NCBI RefSeq assembly: GCF_029855045.1
Contig: NZ_CP123228.1
Span: 4,526,001-4,590,000 of the forward strand
Length of the DNA: 64,000 bases
Source: Piscinibacter sp. XHJ-5
GTDB taxonomy: Bacteria > Pseudomonadota > Gammaproteobacteria > Burkholderiales > Burkholderiaceae_C
Reading direction: 5' to 3'
Position 1 is the stretch's first letter, and each line of letters opens with the position of its first letter. The translations under genes were made by a program, and so were the position numbers. The notes beneath the pieces are model-generated. The model had not been told where the DNA came from. It saw nothing but the letters and a program-made list of their open reading frames with translations, and made no database searches. Shown one piece after another: positions 1 through 10,321 of the stretch.

Positions 1-328
1 CGAGCGCCACCGGGCTCCCGCTGCGCTTGAAGAACATCGGCAGGTCCTTGAGCTCCTCCGGGCCGCGCTGCACCGGCACGCCGAAGTGAGCGGACAGCGC
101 GTCCACGTCGCCGCGACAGCGTCCGGGCACGACGATGCGGTCGGCGGCCAGCGGCGCGGGCACGCGGCGGCGGATCATGTCGGCCGTCATCAGCGCCGCC
201 ACCTGCAGCCCGATCTCGCGCACCTCCCAGCTGAAGGGCGCATCGGCCGCATCGGGCGCCATGCCCGCCAGCACGCGGCGCAGCGCGGGCTCGGCCAGCC
301 GGCCCGTCAGGAAGACGATGTGTTCCAT
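1..328 (-). CDS. Dihydropteroate synthase-like protein of the H4MPT cluster, N-terminal part
   Basis: The product starts MEHIVFLTGRLAEPALRRVL and keeps about 109 residues before the window ends. The N-terminal pattern (LTGRLAEP, then FSWEVREIGLQVAALMTADMI, then ADRIVVPGRCRGD) is what I recall from the DUF6513/dihydropteroate-synthase-like proteins found in tetrahydromethanopterin (H4MPT) gene clusters of methylotrophs. They are thought to act in building the pterin cofactor. The ATG lies inside the 3' end of dmrB (22-nt overlap), so the two are probably translationally coupled in one leftward operon with the sigma-54 regulator. The catalytic C-terminal part is outside the window, so the family call rests on the N-terminus and the context. 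Confidence 0.7.
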   Translation of the reverse strand, partial: MEHIVFLTGRLAEPALRRVLAGMAPDAADAPFSWEVREIGLQVAALMTADMIRRRVPAPLAADRIVVPGRCRGDVDALSAHFGVPVQRGPEELKDLPMFFKRSGSPVAL

Positions 329-881
329 GCCAGCGACAGCTCGGCGAGCCGCTGGGTCAGCGCGGCCTCCAGTTCGGCGGTGGAGCACAGCACGCGGCAG
401 TGGTCGATGCTGCGCAGCCGCTCGACGTTGTCCAGCTCGATGTTGCGCGGCCGCAAGGTCACCCAGTCGTGCGGCGCTCGCGTGACGACCACCGGCTCGG
501 TGTCGCAGGCGAACACCAGGCCCGGGATGCCGAGCTTGCCGGCCTGGGCGAACATGTTGGTGGGCAGCGTGTCGCTGATGCCGAACGCGCACTTGGCCAC
601 CGTGTTGCTCGTCGCCGGCGCCACCACCAGCGTGTGGTAGGCCTCGGTGTACAGCTCGCCCACCGGCACGGCGCTCATCGTCTTGTCGCGGAAGATGCGA
701 AAGCGCTCGCGCAGCGACTCGATGCGCAGTCCGTACATCGGCAGCACCTCTTCGGCCGCGGCCGAGAGGAACAGGTCGACCTGCGGCAGGCGCGATGCGA
801 GCGCGATCGACTCCTCGAGGCAGTGGCCCGAGCCGGTCAATGCCCAGGCGAAACGCTTGAGCCCGTCGCCTCCGCCGGCGC

Positions 882-885
<4 letters not shown>
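307..885 (-). CDS. dmrB: Flavoprotein dihydromethanopterin reductase (DmrB type)
   Basis: The product is a 192-residue flavoprotein that begins, after a GTG start, with SAGGGDGLKRFAWALTGSGH. The early TGSGH loop and the later VAPATSNTVAKCAFGISDTL segment are typical of the FMN-binding HFCD/archaeoflavoprotein fold. Bacterial members in Burkholderiales H4MPT clusters are known as DmrB, which reduces dihydromethanopterin to the active tetrahydro cofactor in the cytoplasm. The GTG overlaps the TGA of the sigma-54 regulator upstream (GTGA), and its own 3' end overlaps the next gene, which gives tight translational coupling. The other possible reading is a generic flavoprotein decarboxylase, but the length and the surrounding H4MPT genes favour DmrB. 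Confidence 0.8.
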
Positions 886-2858
<1,973 letters not shown>

Positions 2859-2902
2859 TGTGTTGTCTCCGGTGTTCGCTCTGGGCGGACTGCCTGCCTG
2901 AC

Positions 2903-2919
2903 GAATCTGGGCCCGATTC
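2903..2919. promoter_or_regulatory. Candidate operator, inverted repeat GAATC-N7-GATTC
   Basis: This short perfect dyad (GAATC, seven bases, GATTC) lies about 110 bp upstream of the -24/-12 promoter and about 45 bp upstream of the divergent activator's start. That position suits an upstream activating sequence for a sigma-54 activator. A single five-base-arm dyad can arise by chance. Confidence 0.3.
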
Positions 2920-3012
2920 TGTAATAACGGCGAGCAAAGCGCACGCCGAGTTTGTGAACCTTGGTTGCGCACCGCCCACAGGCGGCCTGCGCGGGTTTTC
3001 CATGAGAGCGAA

Positions 3013-3028
3013 TGGCCTGCAAGTTGCA
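3013..3028 (+). promoter_or_regulatory. Sigma-54 (-24/-12) promoter for the H4MPT operon
   Basis: The sequence TGGCCTGCAAGTTGCA has the GG at 3014-3015 and the GC at 3026-3027 with exactly ten bases between. It matches TGGC and TTGCA of the TGGCAC-N5-TTGCA consensus. It lies 43 bp before the folB-like start, next to a divergent gene for a GAFTGA-containing activator. Transcription would start near 3039. Confidence 0.65.
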
Positions 3029-3070
3029 ATCCGGCCCTCATCGCGACGCGTTTCGCCTCGAGGAGAACCC

Positions 3071-3562
3071 ATGACGAATGCCCCCGTGCTCGCCTCCGTC
3101 CATGAGGCAGCGCCCGTGGCCGCAGCCGAGCCGCTGGACCTGATCTTCATCGAGGGCTTCGTGGGCCAGACGGTGATCGGCATCCACGACAGCGAGCTGC
3201 ACAAGCCGCAGCCGGTGGCCATCGACGTGTGTGCCGGGGTGCCGCGGCCGCGCGCCTGCGACACCGACTGCATCGCCGACACGATCGACTACGGCGAGCT
3301 GCGCACGCGCCTGCAGCGGTTGATGGTGGAACACGGTGTTCAGCTGCTGGAGGCGCTGGCGGAGCAGGTGGCACAGATTGCGCTGTACGAGTTCCATGCC
3401 CACTGGGTCCGGGTGCGGGTGTCCAAGCCGCACAAGTTCGACGATGCGGCCGCCGTCGGCGTGATGATCGAGCGGCGGCGCACCCCCCACCTGGACGCCG
3501 GGCACCGCGCCGCGAGCACGCTGCGCCTCATCGGCGCCGGCCTCGTGCCCGGCGGACGCTGA
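3071..3562 (+). CDS. FolB-like dihydroneopterin aldolase, H4MPT-linked
   Basis: The 163-residue protein carries the FolB core from about residue 24 (LDLIFIEGFVGQTVIGIHDSE, DTIDYGEL, LLEALAEQVA, VRVRVSKPHKFDDAAAVGVMIER). FolB-family enzymes cleave dihydroneopterin in pterin synthesis or act as related tunnelling-fold enzymes. Placement as the first gene of the H4MPT operon suggests it supplies the methanopterin head group rather than folate. It carries a roughly 23-residue N-terminal extension and a 30-residue tail beyond the usual FolB length of about 120. The start is set by AGGAGAA just upstream of the ATG. mptG follows after 10 bp. Confidence 0.8.
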   Translation: MTNAPVLASVHEAAPVAAAEPLDLIFIEGFVGQTVIGIHDSELHKPQPVAIDVCAGVPRPRACDTDCIADTIDYGELRTRLQRLMVEHGVQLLEALAEQVAQIALYEFHAHWVRVRVSKPHKFDDAAAVGVMIERRRTPHLDAGHRAASTLRLIGAGLVPGGR

Positions 3563-3572
3563 CGCGGCGGCC

Positions 3573-4616
3573 ATGGACACCGAGCTCGCGATCGCCAGCC
3601 GCACCGGCGCCTCGACACGGCAGGCCGGCGCGGTGCGCGTGCAGGCGCCCGGCCGACTCCATCTGGGCTTCCTCGATCCCGCGGCCACGCTGGGCAGGCG
3701 CTTCGGCAGCCTCGGCCTGGTGATCGACGGCCTCGAGACCGTCGTGGAGCTCGAGCATGCGCGCACCGACGCGTTCGTGGCCGCACCCGATGCGATCGCG
3801 GAGCTGACGCGCGCACGCACGCATGTGGAAACGCTGCGGCGTGCCACGCGCTGCCGCACGCCGCTAGCACTGCACATCCGCCGCGCGCTGCCCGCCCACG
3901 CCGGGCTCGGTTCGGGCACGCAGCTCGCGCTCGCCGTGGGCCGCGCGTTCTGCACGCTGTTCGACGTCGCCATGACGAGCAGCCAGATCGCCGGACTGAC
4001 CGGACGCGGCCAGCGCTCGGGTGTCGGCATCGCGGGCTTCGACGTCGGCGGCCTGCTGCTCGACGGCGGCCCGCGCAGCGACGGCACGCCGGCCGCGCTG
4101 CTGTCGCGCATCGAGCTGCCTGCGGCCTGGCGCGTGCTGCTGGTGTTCGATCCGCGCGCCCGTGGGCTCAGCGGCGCCGAGGAAAAGGCCGCGCTCGCAA
4201 CGCTGCCGCCGCTGCCGCGCGAGACCTCGGCGGAGATCTGCCACGAGGTGCTGATGCGCCTGCTGCCCGGCGCCGCGGGCGCAGAGTTCGCTCCCTTCGC
4301 CATCGGCCTCACGCGCATGCAGCGCTTGCTCGGCCAGCACTTCGCGCCGGCCCAGCAGGGCCGCTGCTTCACCAGCCCCGCGGTGGCCCGGCTGATCGAG
4401 TGGATCGCCTCGCACGCGCCGTCGGCGGTCGGCCAGAGCTCATGGGGTCCGACCGGCTTCGCCATCCTGCCCTCGGCGCAGGAAGCCGAGGTCATCGTCG
4501 CCGCCGCCCGCCTGGCCGGCGTCGTCGAGGCAGGCCTCACGCTGAAGGTCGTCGCCGCGCGAAATCATGGCGCGACGATCACGTCGCTGCCCGGTGTCGA
4601 CGAGGGGAGCGGCTGA
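3573..4616 (+). CDS. mptG: Beta-ribofuranosylaminobenzene 5'-phosphate synthase
   Basis: The product is 347 residues, a usual length for this GHMP-superfamily enzyme. It condenses p-aminobenzoate or p-hydroxybenzoate with PRPP in the first committed step of methanopterin synthesis. The N-terminus VQAPGRLHLGFLDP, the GHMP loop at about residues 107-120 (LPAHAGLGSGTQLA) and the C-terminal SSWGPTGFAIL region are characteristic. It sits between folB-like and mtdB, as in other methylotroph H4MPT operons. The downstream gap (4617-4711) carries a member of the palindromic repeat family. Confidence 0.92.
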   Translation: MDTELAIASRTGASTRQAGAVRVQAPGRLHLGFLDPAATLGRRFGSLGLVIDGLETVVELEHARTDAFVAAPDAIAELTRARTHVETLRRATRCRTPLALHIRRALPAHAGLGSGTQLALAVGRAFCTLFDVAMTSSQIAGLTGRGQRSGVGIAGFDVGGLLLDGGPRSDGTPAALLSRIELPAAWRVLLVFDPRARGLSGAEEKAALATLPPLPRETSAEICHEVLMRLLPGAAGAEFAPFAIGLTRMQRLLGQHFAPAQQGRCFTSPAVARLIEWIASHAPSAVGQSSWGPTGFAILPSAQEAEVIVAAARLAGVVEAGLTLKVVAARNHGATITSLPGVDEGSG

Positions 4617-4631
4617 TGGGTTCTTGCGATG

Positions 4632-4671
4632 CCATCGCCCTGGCCCTCTCCCGCAAGCGGGAGACGGGATG
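4632..4671. repeat. Palindromic REP-like repeat, copy 1
   Basis: The core CTCTCCCGC-AA-GCGGGAGAC forms a hairpin in the mptG-mtdB gap. The same core recurs near 17420, 21605, 37830, 43230 and 50000. Confidence 0.7.
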
Positions 4672-4711
4672 ATCGACTGCCGACCTCCAACCCCGCGCTG
4701 ACCCCCACGCC

Positions 4712-5620
4712 ATGGAACGCCCCTACATCCTCCACCTGTTCACCCCGGGCGCGCAGGCAAGCCCGTTCGACGTCAACATGGCCGCCGACGCCGGCTATCA
4801 GGTCATCGTGCCGTACTGCGGCGTCGCGCCGGACGCGATCGCGGGCCTGACGCAGGACGCGATCTTCTCGCGCGGCCCCAAGGGGGTGGCGCGCACCGGC
4901 ATCTTCATCGGCGGACGCGACGTGATCGTCGCCGCCGACATGCTGGAGCGGTCGCGCAAGGCGATGGTGCCGCCCTTCGTCGTGTCGGTCTTCGCCGATC
5001 CCAGCGGCTCGTACACCACCGCGGCGGCGCTGGTCGCCGCCACCGAGACGGCGCTGCGCCGGCGCCACGACACGGGCCTCGACGGCAAGCGCGTCGTGCT
5101 GCTGGGCGGCACCGGCCCGGTGGGACGCATCGCCGCCGTGCTGTGCGCGCAGCTCGGCGCCACGGCGCTGATCTCCAGCCACAAGGGAGCGGCCGCCGCC
5201 GAGTCGGCTGCCGCCGAGACCGGCCGGCGCTTCGGGGTGTCGCTGCAGGGCGTCTCGGGACAGGACGGCGCGCACCTGCGCACCACGCTGGCCGAAGCCG
5301 AGGTGGTGATGGGCGTCGCCGCCGCCGGGGTGCAGGTGATGAGCCCCGAGGACCGCGCAGCCGCCACGCGGATGCTGGTCGCCGCCGACGTGAACGCCGT
5401 GCCCCCCGAGGGCCTGGCCGGCGTGGGCGTGATGGACGACGCCAAGCCGCTGGAGGGCACCGCCGCAGTGGGCATCGGTGCGCTGGCCATCGGCAACGTG
5501 AAGTACCAGGTGCAGCACCGGCTGCTGATGCGCATGCGCGAGGCCGAGCGGCCGGTGGCCTTCGGCTTCGCCGAGGCTTTCTCGATGGCGCGCGAGGTGC
5601 TCGCCGAGAAGTCTTCCTGA
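4712..5620 (+). CDS. mtdB: NAD(P)-dependent methylene-tetrahydromethanopterin dehydrogenase
   Basis: The 302-residue enzyme oxidises methylene-H4MPT to methenyl-H4MPT and reduces NAD(P)+, the step after formaldehyde capture by Fae. It begins MERPYILHLFTPGAQASPFDVNMAADAGY and has a Rossmann motif LLGGTGPVGRIAA near residues 130-142. Both are strongly MtdB-like. Length matches the family. The ATP-grasp gene follows after 8 bp and mch after that, the classic methylotroph order. Fae, MtdB and Mch together take formaldehyde to formyl-level carbon in this window. Confidence 0.95.
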   Translation: MERPYILHLFTPGAQASPFDVNMAADAGYQVIVPYCGVAPDAIAGLTQDAIFSRGPKGVARTGIFIGGRDVIVAADMLERSRKAMVPPFVVSVFADPSGSYTTAAALVAATETALRRRHDTGLDGKRVVLLGGTGPVGRIAAVLCAQLGATALISSHKGAAAAESAAAETGRRFGVSLQGVSGQDGAHLRTTLAEAEVVMGVAAAGVQVMSPEDRAAATRMLVAADVNAVPPEGLAGVGVMDDAKPLEGTAAVGIGALAIGNVKYQVQHRLLMRMREAERPVAFGFAEAFSMAREVLAEKSS

Positions 5621-5628
5621 GCGTCGTG

Positions 5629-6762
5629 ATGGCCGCCGCCGACAGTCCCGCGCTGGTGGTGGCCGGCGTGTCGGCACGCGCGCTGGCCGAATCGGCGCAG
5701 CAGGGCGGCTGGCGCGTGATCGCGCTCGACCTGTTCGGCGACCGCGACACGCGGCGGGCCAGCCAGCGCTGGCTGCCGATCGGCGAGCCCGCGACGCTGG
5801 CGATCGATCCGCTGCGGCTGCGCGTGGCACTGGCGGCACTGGACGGCGAGCCGGGCATGACGGGCTGGGTCGCGGGCGGTGGCTTCGAAGGCGTGCCTGC
5901 CTTGTTGGATGCCGGCGGCCCGCGCCTGCCGCTGTGCGGCATGGACGGCGCCTCGGTGGCGGCGCTGCGCGATGCGCGCCGCTTCTTCGCCACGCTGGAT
6001 CGGCTCGGCCTGGCGCATCCGACGGTGGCATTCGATGCGCCCGGCGACCCGCACGGCTGGCTGGCCAAGCGCGCGGGCGGATGCGGCGGCTGGCACATCC
6101 GCGAGGCCGGCGATGCGGGCCCGGTGCATCCCGACACCTACTACCAGCGCATCCAGCCGGGCGAGCCGATGTCGGCGCTGTTCCTGGCCGACGGCCGCCG
6201 GGCGACGCTGATCGCGCTGAACCGCCTGCTCGTGCAGCGGCAAGGCAGCCATCCGCATGTCTTCGGCGGCGCCATCGGGCCGATCGCCGATGCGGCGCTG
6301 CAGGCCCGCATCGCGCACGTGCTGGACGCGCTGGTGCCGCCGTTCGGATTGCGCGGCCTCGCCAGCCTGGACTTCATCGAAGCACGCGGCCAACCATGGC
6401 TGCTCGAAATCAATCCACGGCCGTCGGCGAGCATGGTGCTGCATCCCGATGCCTGGCCCGAAGGCCTGCTGCGCGCGCACGTGCAGGCCATGCAGGGCCG
6501 CCTGCCGGCCGCGCCGGCGCAGCACCGGCCCGGCGTGCGCGGCAGCCGCATCGTGTTCGCGCCGCGCGGCTGCCGCATGGACCTCGTGCTGGCCGAGCGG
6601 CTCGCAGGGTCCACACACTGTCACGACCTGCCCGTGGGCGCGGCGCATTTCGTCCGGGGCGAACCGGTGTGCAGCGTCAGCGCCGAGGCCGCCGATGCGC
6701 ACGCCGTCGAGCAGCTGCTGGCCCGGCGCGCCGCGCGCATCGCATCGGAACTGGTGTCGTGA
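5629..6762 (+). CDS. ATP-grasp enzyme of the H4MPT cluster
   Basis: The 377-residue protein of the ATP-grasp superfamily sits between mtdB and mch, where methylotroph clusters carry the ATP-grasp gene called orf17 in Methylobacterium (recalled, not checked). An N-terminal Rossmann-like part (LVVAGVSARALAESAQQGGW) is followed by an ATP-grasp core with the metal-site segment LASLDFIEARGQPWLLEINPRPSASM near residues 245-270. The likely role is a ligation step in side-chain assembly of H4MPT, but the substrate is unknown. The ATG at 5629 is preferred; an adjacent GTG at 5626 is in frame. Its stop codon lies inside the left arm of a perfect inverted repeat. Confidence 0.75.
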   Translation: MAAADSPALVVAGVSARALAESAQQGGWRVIALDLFGDRDTRRASQRWLPIGEPATLAIDPLRLRVALAALDGEPGMTGWVAGGGFEGVPALLDAGGPRLPLCGMDGASVAALRDARRFFATLDRLGLAHPTVAFDAPGDPHGWLAKRAGGCGGWHIREAGDAGPVHPDTYYQRIQPGEPMSALFLADGRRATLIALNRLLVQRQGSHPHVFGGAIGPIADAALQARIAHVLDALVPPFGLRGLASLDFIEARGQPWLLEINPRPSASMVLHPDAWPEGLLRAHVQAMQGRLPAAPAQHRPGVRGSRIVFAPRGCRMDLVLAERLAGSTHCHDLPVGAAHFVRGEPVCSVSAEAADAHAVEQLLARRAARIASELVS

Positions 6763-6807
6763 GTTGGAAATAGGTGGCGTTTTCGACGTATTTCCAACTC
6801 ACGACAC
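6754..6807. repeat. Perfect 19-bp inverted repeat between ATP-grasp gene and mch
   Basis: The left arm GTGTCGTGAGTTGGAAATA (6754-6772) is exactly complementary to the right arm (6789-6807), with a 16-base loop. The left arm includes the last codons and stop of the upstream gene; the right arm ends 23 bp before the mch start. No U-tract follows, so it is not a standard intrinsic terminator. It may be an mRNA-stabilising or attenuating hairpin, or a miniature repeat element. Confidence 0.85.
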
Positions 6808-6829
6808 TAGCCATGGAGGAGATCTCGTC

Positions 6830-7810
6830 ATGACCCAGCCCTTGCTCAGCGTGAACCGCCTCGCCGGCGCGCCGCTCGCGCGCCTGCGCGACGACGCCGA
6901 CCGGCTGCGCGTGGCGGTGGGCCGCGGGCCGCACGGCGTCACGCTCATCGATGCGGGCATCGCGGTGCGGGGCAGCATCGAAGCAGGCCTGCGCGTCGCC
7001 GAGGTCTGCATGGGCGGACTGGGCGAGGTCGGGCTGGTGAGCGACGGACGCGCCGGCTGGCCGACCTGGCTGCAGGTGCGCAGCTCGCAGCCGGTGCTGG
7101 CCTGCCTGGCAAGCCAGTACGCCGGCTGGAGCCTCGCGGCGAGCAAGGAAGAGACGGGCGGACGGAAGTTCTTCGCGCTGGGCTCCGGGCCGGCGCGTGC
7201 ACTGGCCGGCAAGGAGGACCTGTTCACCGAGCTGGGCTACGCCGACCGTTGCGACCACGGCGCACTGGTGCTCGAGGTCGACCGCTTGCCGCCCGAGGTG
7301 ATCGTCGAGAAGCTGCTGCGCGACTGCGCATTGGCGCCCGAAGGATTGAGCCTCATCCTGACGCCCACCACCAGCCTGGCCGGCACGACGCAGGTCGTCG
7401 CGCGCGTGCTCGAAGTTGCGCTGCACCGGGCGCACGAGCTGAGGTTTCCGCTGGCGAACATCGTCGAGGGTTCCGCGCGCGCGCCGCTGCCGGCGCCGAC
7501 GGCCGACGGCGTGCAGGCGATGGGCCGCACCAACGACGCGATCCTTTACGGCGGGCAGGTCCACCTGTGCGTGGAGGGCGACGCCGACGCCGCGCACGAG
7601 CTTGCGATGCGCCTGCCGTCGTCGAACTCGCGCGACCATGGGCGCTCCTTCGCCGAGCTGTTCGAAGCCGCCGGGTTCGACTTCTACCAGCTCGACGGCG
7701 CGCTGTTCGCGCCGGCCGAGGTGTGGGTGAGCCATCTCGGATCGGGCCGCACCTGGCATGCCGGGCGGCTCGACATGGAACTGCTGCTGCGGCTGTGGCA
7801 GGCGCCATGA
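6830..7810 (+). CDS. mch: Methenyl-tetrahydromethanopterin cyclohydrolase
   Basis: The 326-residue enzyme hydrolyses methenyl-H4MPT to formyl-H4MPT, the step after MtdB. Family marks include LSVNRLAGAPLARLRDDAD at the start, EVCMGGLGEVGLVSDGR, LASQYAGWSLAA, FFALGSGPARALAGKE and the C-terminal SSNSRDHGRSFAELFEAAGFDFY. The ATG at 6830 follows a strong GGAGGAGA ribosome site. An out-of-frame ATG at 6813 would only give a six-codon peptide that ends at the mch start. The RimK-like gene overlaps its stop (ATGA). Confidence 0.96.
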   Translation: MTQPLLSVNRLAGAPLARLRDDADRLRVAVGRGPHGVTLIDAGIAVRGSIEAGLRVAEVCMGGLGEVGLVSDGRAGWPTWLQVRSSQPVLACLASQYAGWSLAASKEETGGRKFFALGSGPARALAGKEDLFTELGYADRCDHGALVLEVDRLPPEVIVEKLLRDCALAPEGLSLILTPTTSLAGTTQVVARVLEVALHRAHELRFPLANIVEGSARAPLPAPTADGVQAMGRTNDAILYGGQVHLCVEGDADAAHELAMRLPSSNSRDHGRSFAELFEAAGFDFYQLDGALFAPAEVWVSHLGSGRTWHAGRLDMELLLRLWQAP

Positions 7811-8766
7811 GAGCCGTCGCCACCCGGCGCGGCCTGCGGGTCGCGATCATGACGGACGAGACCGGCTGGCACACCCGCCAGCTGCAGCGCGCGCTGCAGG
7901 CACGCGGGGCCGAGGGTCGCTGCCTCGATCTGGCCGATTGCCGCATCGACACCACCCACGCCTGGCACGGGCTCGTGCTGCCCGGCTACGGCAGCGACCT
8001 GCCCGATGCGGTGCTGGTTCGCGGCATCGCCGGCGGCACCTTCGAGCAGGTCACCAAGCGGCTCGGCGTGCTGCACGCGCTGCGCGAGTTCGGCGTGCCG
8101 GTCTACAACGATGCACGCGCCATCGAGCGCAGCGTCGACAAGTCGATGACCAGCCTGCTGCTGCGCGCCGCGGGCGTGCCGACGCCGCCGACCTGGGCGA
8201 TGGAATCGGCGGCCGCCGCCCAGCGCCTGGTCGCTCGCGAGAGCGCCGCGCGCCGCTCGCTGGTGCTCAAGCCGCTGTTCGGCTCGCAGGGCCACGGCCT
8301 GCAGCGCCTGGGCTGGGTCGACGGTGCGCACGTGCCGCTGCCCGAACTGGACGGCTCCTATGGGCAGCTGGCCTACCTGCAGCGCTTCGTGCCGCCGCGA
8401 CAGTCGCCGGGACACGACTGGCGCGTGCTGGTGGTCGGCGGCGTCGCTTTGGCGGCCATGCGGCGCGTCAGCGAGCACTGGGTGCACAACGTCGCGCAAG
8501 GCGCCCGCTGCGAGCCGCAGTCGCTGGAGACCGACTGCGGCCCCGAGCTCGCCCGGCTGGCCAGCGCCGCGGCAGGCGCCCTGCGCATGGACTATGCCGG
8601 CGTGGACCTGCTGCCGACCGACGACGGCATCCAGGTGCTCGAGGTCAACGGCGTGGCGGCATGGCAGGGGCTGCAGCGCGTCACCCGGGTGAGCATCGCG
8701 CAGGCGATCGTGGACGACCTGCTGGAGCGCAAGCATGCGGCCTGGGCACAGCAGCGGCGGGCATGA
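7807..8766 (+). CDS. RimK-like ATP-grasp ligase (MptN-like, H4MPT glutamylation)
   Basis: The 319-residue ATP-grasp protein of the RimK family contains NDARAIERSVDKSMTSLLL, the ATP-binding segment SLVLKPLFGSQGHGLQRL and the metal-binding C-terminal part GVDLLPTDDGIQVLEVNGVAAW. Archaeal MptN adds glutamate to tetrahydromethanopterin, and homologues lie next to mch in methylotroph clusters, so an amino-acid-ligating role on the cofactor side chain is likely. The ATG overlaps the mch stop, and the CitG-like gene follows after 13 bp. The exact amino acid added cannot be read from sequence. Confidence 0.8.
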   Translation: MRAVATRRGLRVAIMTDETGWHTRQLQRALQARGAEGRCLDLADCRIDTTHAWHGLVLPGYGSDLPDAVLVRGIAGGTFEQVTKRLGVLHALREFGVPVYNDARAIERSVDKSMTSLLLRAAGVPTPPTWAMESAAAAQRLVARESAARRSLVLKPLFGSQGHGLQRLGWVDGAHVPLPELDGSYGQLAYLQRFVPPRQSPGHDWRVLVVGGVALAAMRRVSEHWVHNVAQGARCEPQSLETDCGPELARLASAAAGALRMDYAGVDLLPTDDGIQVLEVNGVAAWQGLQRVTRVSIAQAIVDDLLERKHAAWAQQRRA

Positions 8767-8779
8767 GGCGCGGGACACG

Positions 8780-9706
8780 GTGAGCGCCGACCCAGCCTTC
8801 CTCTGGGCCTGCCACCTCGACGTTGCCGCCCGCAAGGCCGGCAATGTCGGCCTCGCCTCGCCTGGCCACGGCATGCAGGCCGAGCAGTTCATCGCCAGCG
8901 CCGCCGCCTGCGCGGGGCCGCTGTGCCGACCGGGCGCCGCGGTCGGAGCGCGCATCGAGTCCGCCGTGCAGGCGAGCTGGGCCGTCGCCGGCTGCAACAC
9001 CAACCTGGGCATCGTGCTGCTGTGCGCTCCGCTCGCCGCGGCGCACGAGAGGCGACCACCGACGGGCGGCGTGCAGGCCTTGCGCCGCGCGCTGGCCGAG
9101 GTGCTGCAGGGGCTGGACGTGGCCGACGCGCGCGCGGCCTACCGTGCCATCGCGCTGGCGCGGCCAGGCGGCCTCGGCTCGTCGCCCGAGCAGGACGTCG
9201 CGGCGCCGCCGACCGTCGACTTGCGCACGGCGATGTCGCTCGCGGCCCATCGCGACCGCATCGCGTTCCAGTACGTGCACGGGCATGCCGATGTCTTCGA
9301 GCTCGGCCTGCCCGCCTTCGACGCGTCGCTGCACGCGGCACGCCGCGCCGGAGCGCCGGACGATGCCGCGGCGGCGACCGCCATGCAGCGGGTCTACCTG
9401 GAGTTCCTTTCCGCCTTCCCCGATTCACACATTGTTCGCAAGCACGGCTGGGCCGTGGCGCACAGTGTCATGGCCGAGGCGGCGGCATGGCGCACCCGCG
9501 CGCGCCGCGGCGAGCCGCTGGACGACGATCCCGGCTACGTGCGCTGGGACGAGGACCTCAAGTCGCGCGCCCTCAACCCCGGCACCAGCGCGGATCTGAG
9601 CGTGGCGGTCGCGTTCGCATCGGCGCTGTGCGGCCGGGCCCCCCTGGACGCTCGGACGGCCGGCGAGCCTAGTGTTTCTACCGAGTCAACCCGGCACGGA
9701 ATCTGA
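8780..9706 (+). CDS. Triphosphoribosyl-dephospho-CoA synthase-like protein (CitG family)
   Basis: The 308-residue protein shows CitG/MdcB-family signatures: LDVAARKAGNVGLASPGHGM near the start and the helical motif GCNTNLGIVLLCAPLA. CitG-type enzymes make the triphosphoribosyl precursor of a prosthetic group. Homologues are constant members of bacterial H4MPT clusters next to fae, with a presumed but unproven phosphoribosyl-transfer role in cofactor synthesis. The GTG at 8780 gives the family start. An in-frame ATG at 8735 would add 15 residues and overlap the previous gene. The 3' end reaches to 72 bp before fae. Confidence 0.8.
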   Translation: MSADPAFLWACHLDVAARKAGNVGLASPGHGMQAEQFIASAAACAGPLCRPGAAVGARIESAVQASWAVAGCNTNLGIVLLCAPLAAAHERRPPTGGVQALRRALAEVLQGLDVADARAAYRAIALARPGGLGSSPEQDVAAPPTVDLRTAMSLAAHRDRIAFQYVHGHADVFELGLPAFDASLHAARRAGAPDDAAAATAMQRVYLEFLSAFPDSHIVRKHGWAVAHSVMAEAAAWRTRARRGEPLDDDPGYVRWDEDLKSRALNPGTSADLSVAVAFASALCGRAPLDARTAGEPSVSTESTRHGI

Positions 9707-9778
9707 GAGCGATCCCTGCTGCGCAGGCAGCGAGCCTCGCGGGAGTTCATTTCGCTAACCCGGAACCGGAGAGCACAC

Positions 9779-10291
9779 ATGGCAACGATTGATCGCATGC
9801 TGGTTGGAGAGTCACTCGTAGGGGAAGGCAACGAGGTCGCGCACATCGACCTGATCATCGGGCCCCGCGGCTCGCCGGTCGAGTCGGCGTTCGCCCACGC
9901 GCTGACCAACAACAAGGACGGCTTCACCTCGTTGCTCGCCGTGGTGGCCCCCAACCTCGTCACCAAGCCGGCGACGGTGATGTTCAACAAGGTGACCATC
10001 AAGGGCGCCAAGCAGGCGGTGCAGATGTTCGGCCCGGCGCAGCGCGCGGTGGCGATGGCGGTGGCCGATTGCGTCGAGGACGGCACGATCCCGGCGGCCG
10101 AGGCGGACGACCTGTTCATCTGCGTCGGCGTGTTCATCCACTGGCTCGCCGAGGACGACAAGAAGATCCAGGAATACAACTACCAGGCCACCAAGGAGTC
10201 CATCAAGCGCGCCGTCCGGCGCGAGCCGACCGCGGCCGACGTCGTCGACAAGAAGAGCAAGGTGGCACACCCCTTCCAGGCAGCGACCTGA
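9779..10291 (+). CDS. fae: Formaldehyde-activating enzyme
   Basis: The 170-residue protein condenses formaldehyde with H4MPT to methylene-H4MPT. It contains the signature [15 protein letters not shown] with the catalytic histidine (His22 here, corresponding to the known Fae active-site His), and later [19 protein letters not shown] and [24 protein letters not shown]. Length is typical for Fae. The methanol dehydrogenase gene begins only 30 bp downstream, so formaldehyde production and capture are probably co-expressed. A purine-rich CCGGAGAG precedes the ATG. Confidence 0.97.
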   Translation: MATIDRMLVGESLVGEGNEVAHIDLIIGPRGSPVESAFAHALTNNKDGFTSLLAVVAPNLVTKPATVMFNKVTIKGAKQAVQMFGPAQRAVAMAVADCVEDGTIPAAEADDLFICVGVFIHWLAEDDKKIQEYNYQATKESIKRAVRREPTAADVVDKKSKVAHPFQAAT

Positions 10292-10321
10292 TCCGTTCCC
10301 GCAACAACGAAGGAGACACAG

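Noticed and set aside
4640..4662. Possible -24/-12 element TGGCCCTCTCCCGC before mtdB
   Set aside because: GG and GC are nine, not ten, bases apart, and the sequence belongs to the palindromic repeat.
6813..6833. Six-codon upstream reading frame ending at the mch start
   Set aside because: The ATG overlaps the mch ribosome-binding site, so it is more likely part of that site than a leader peptide.
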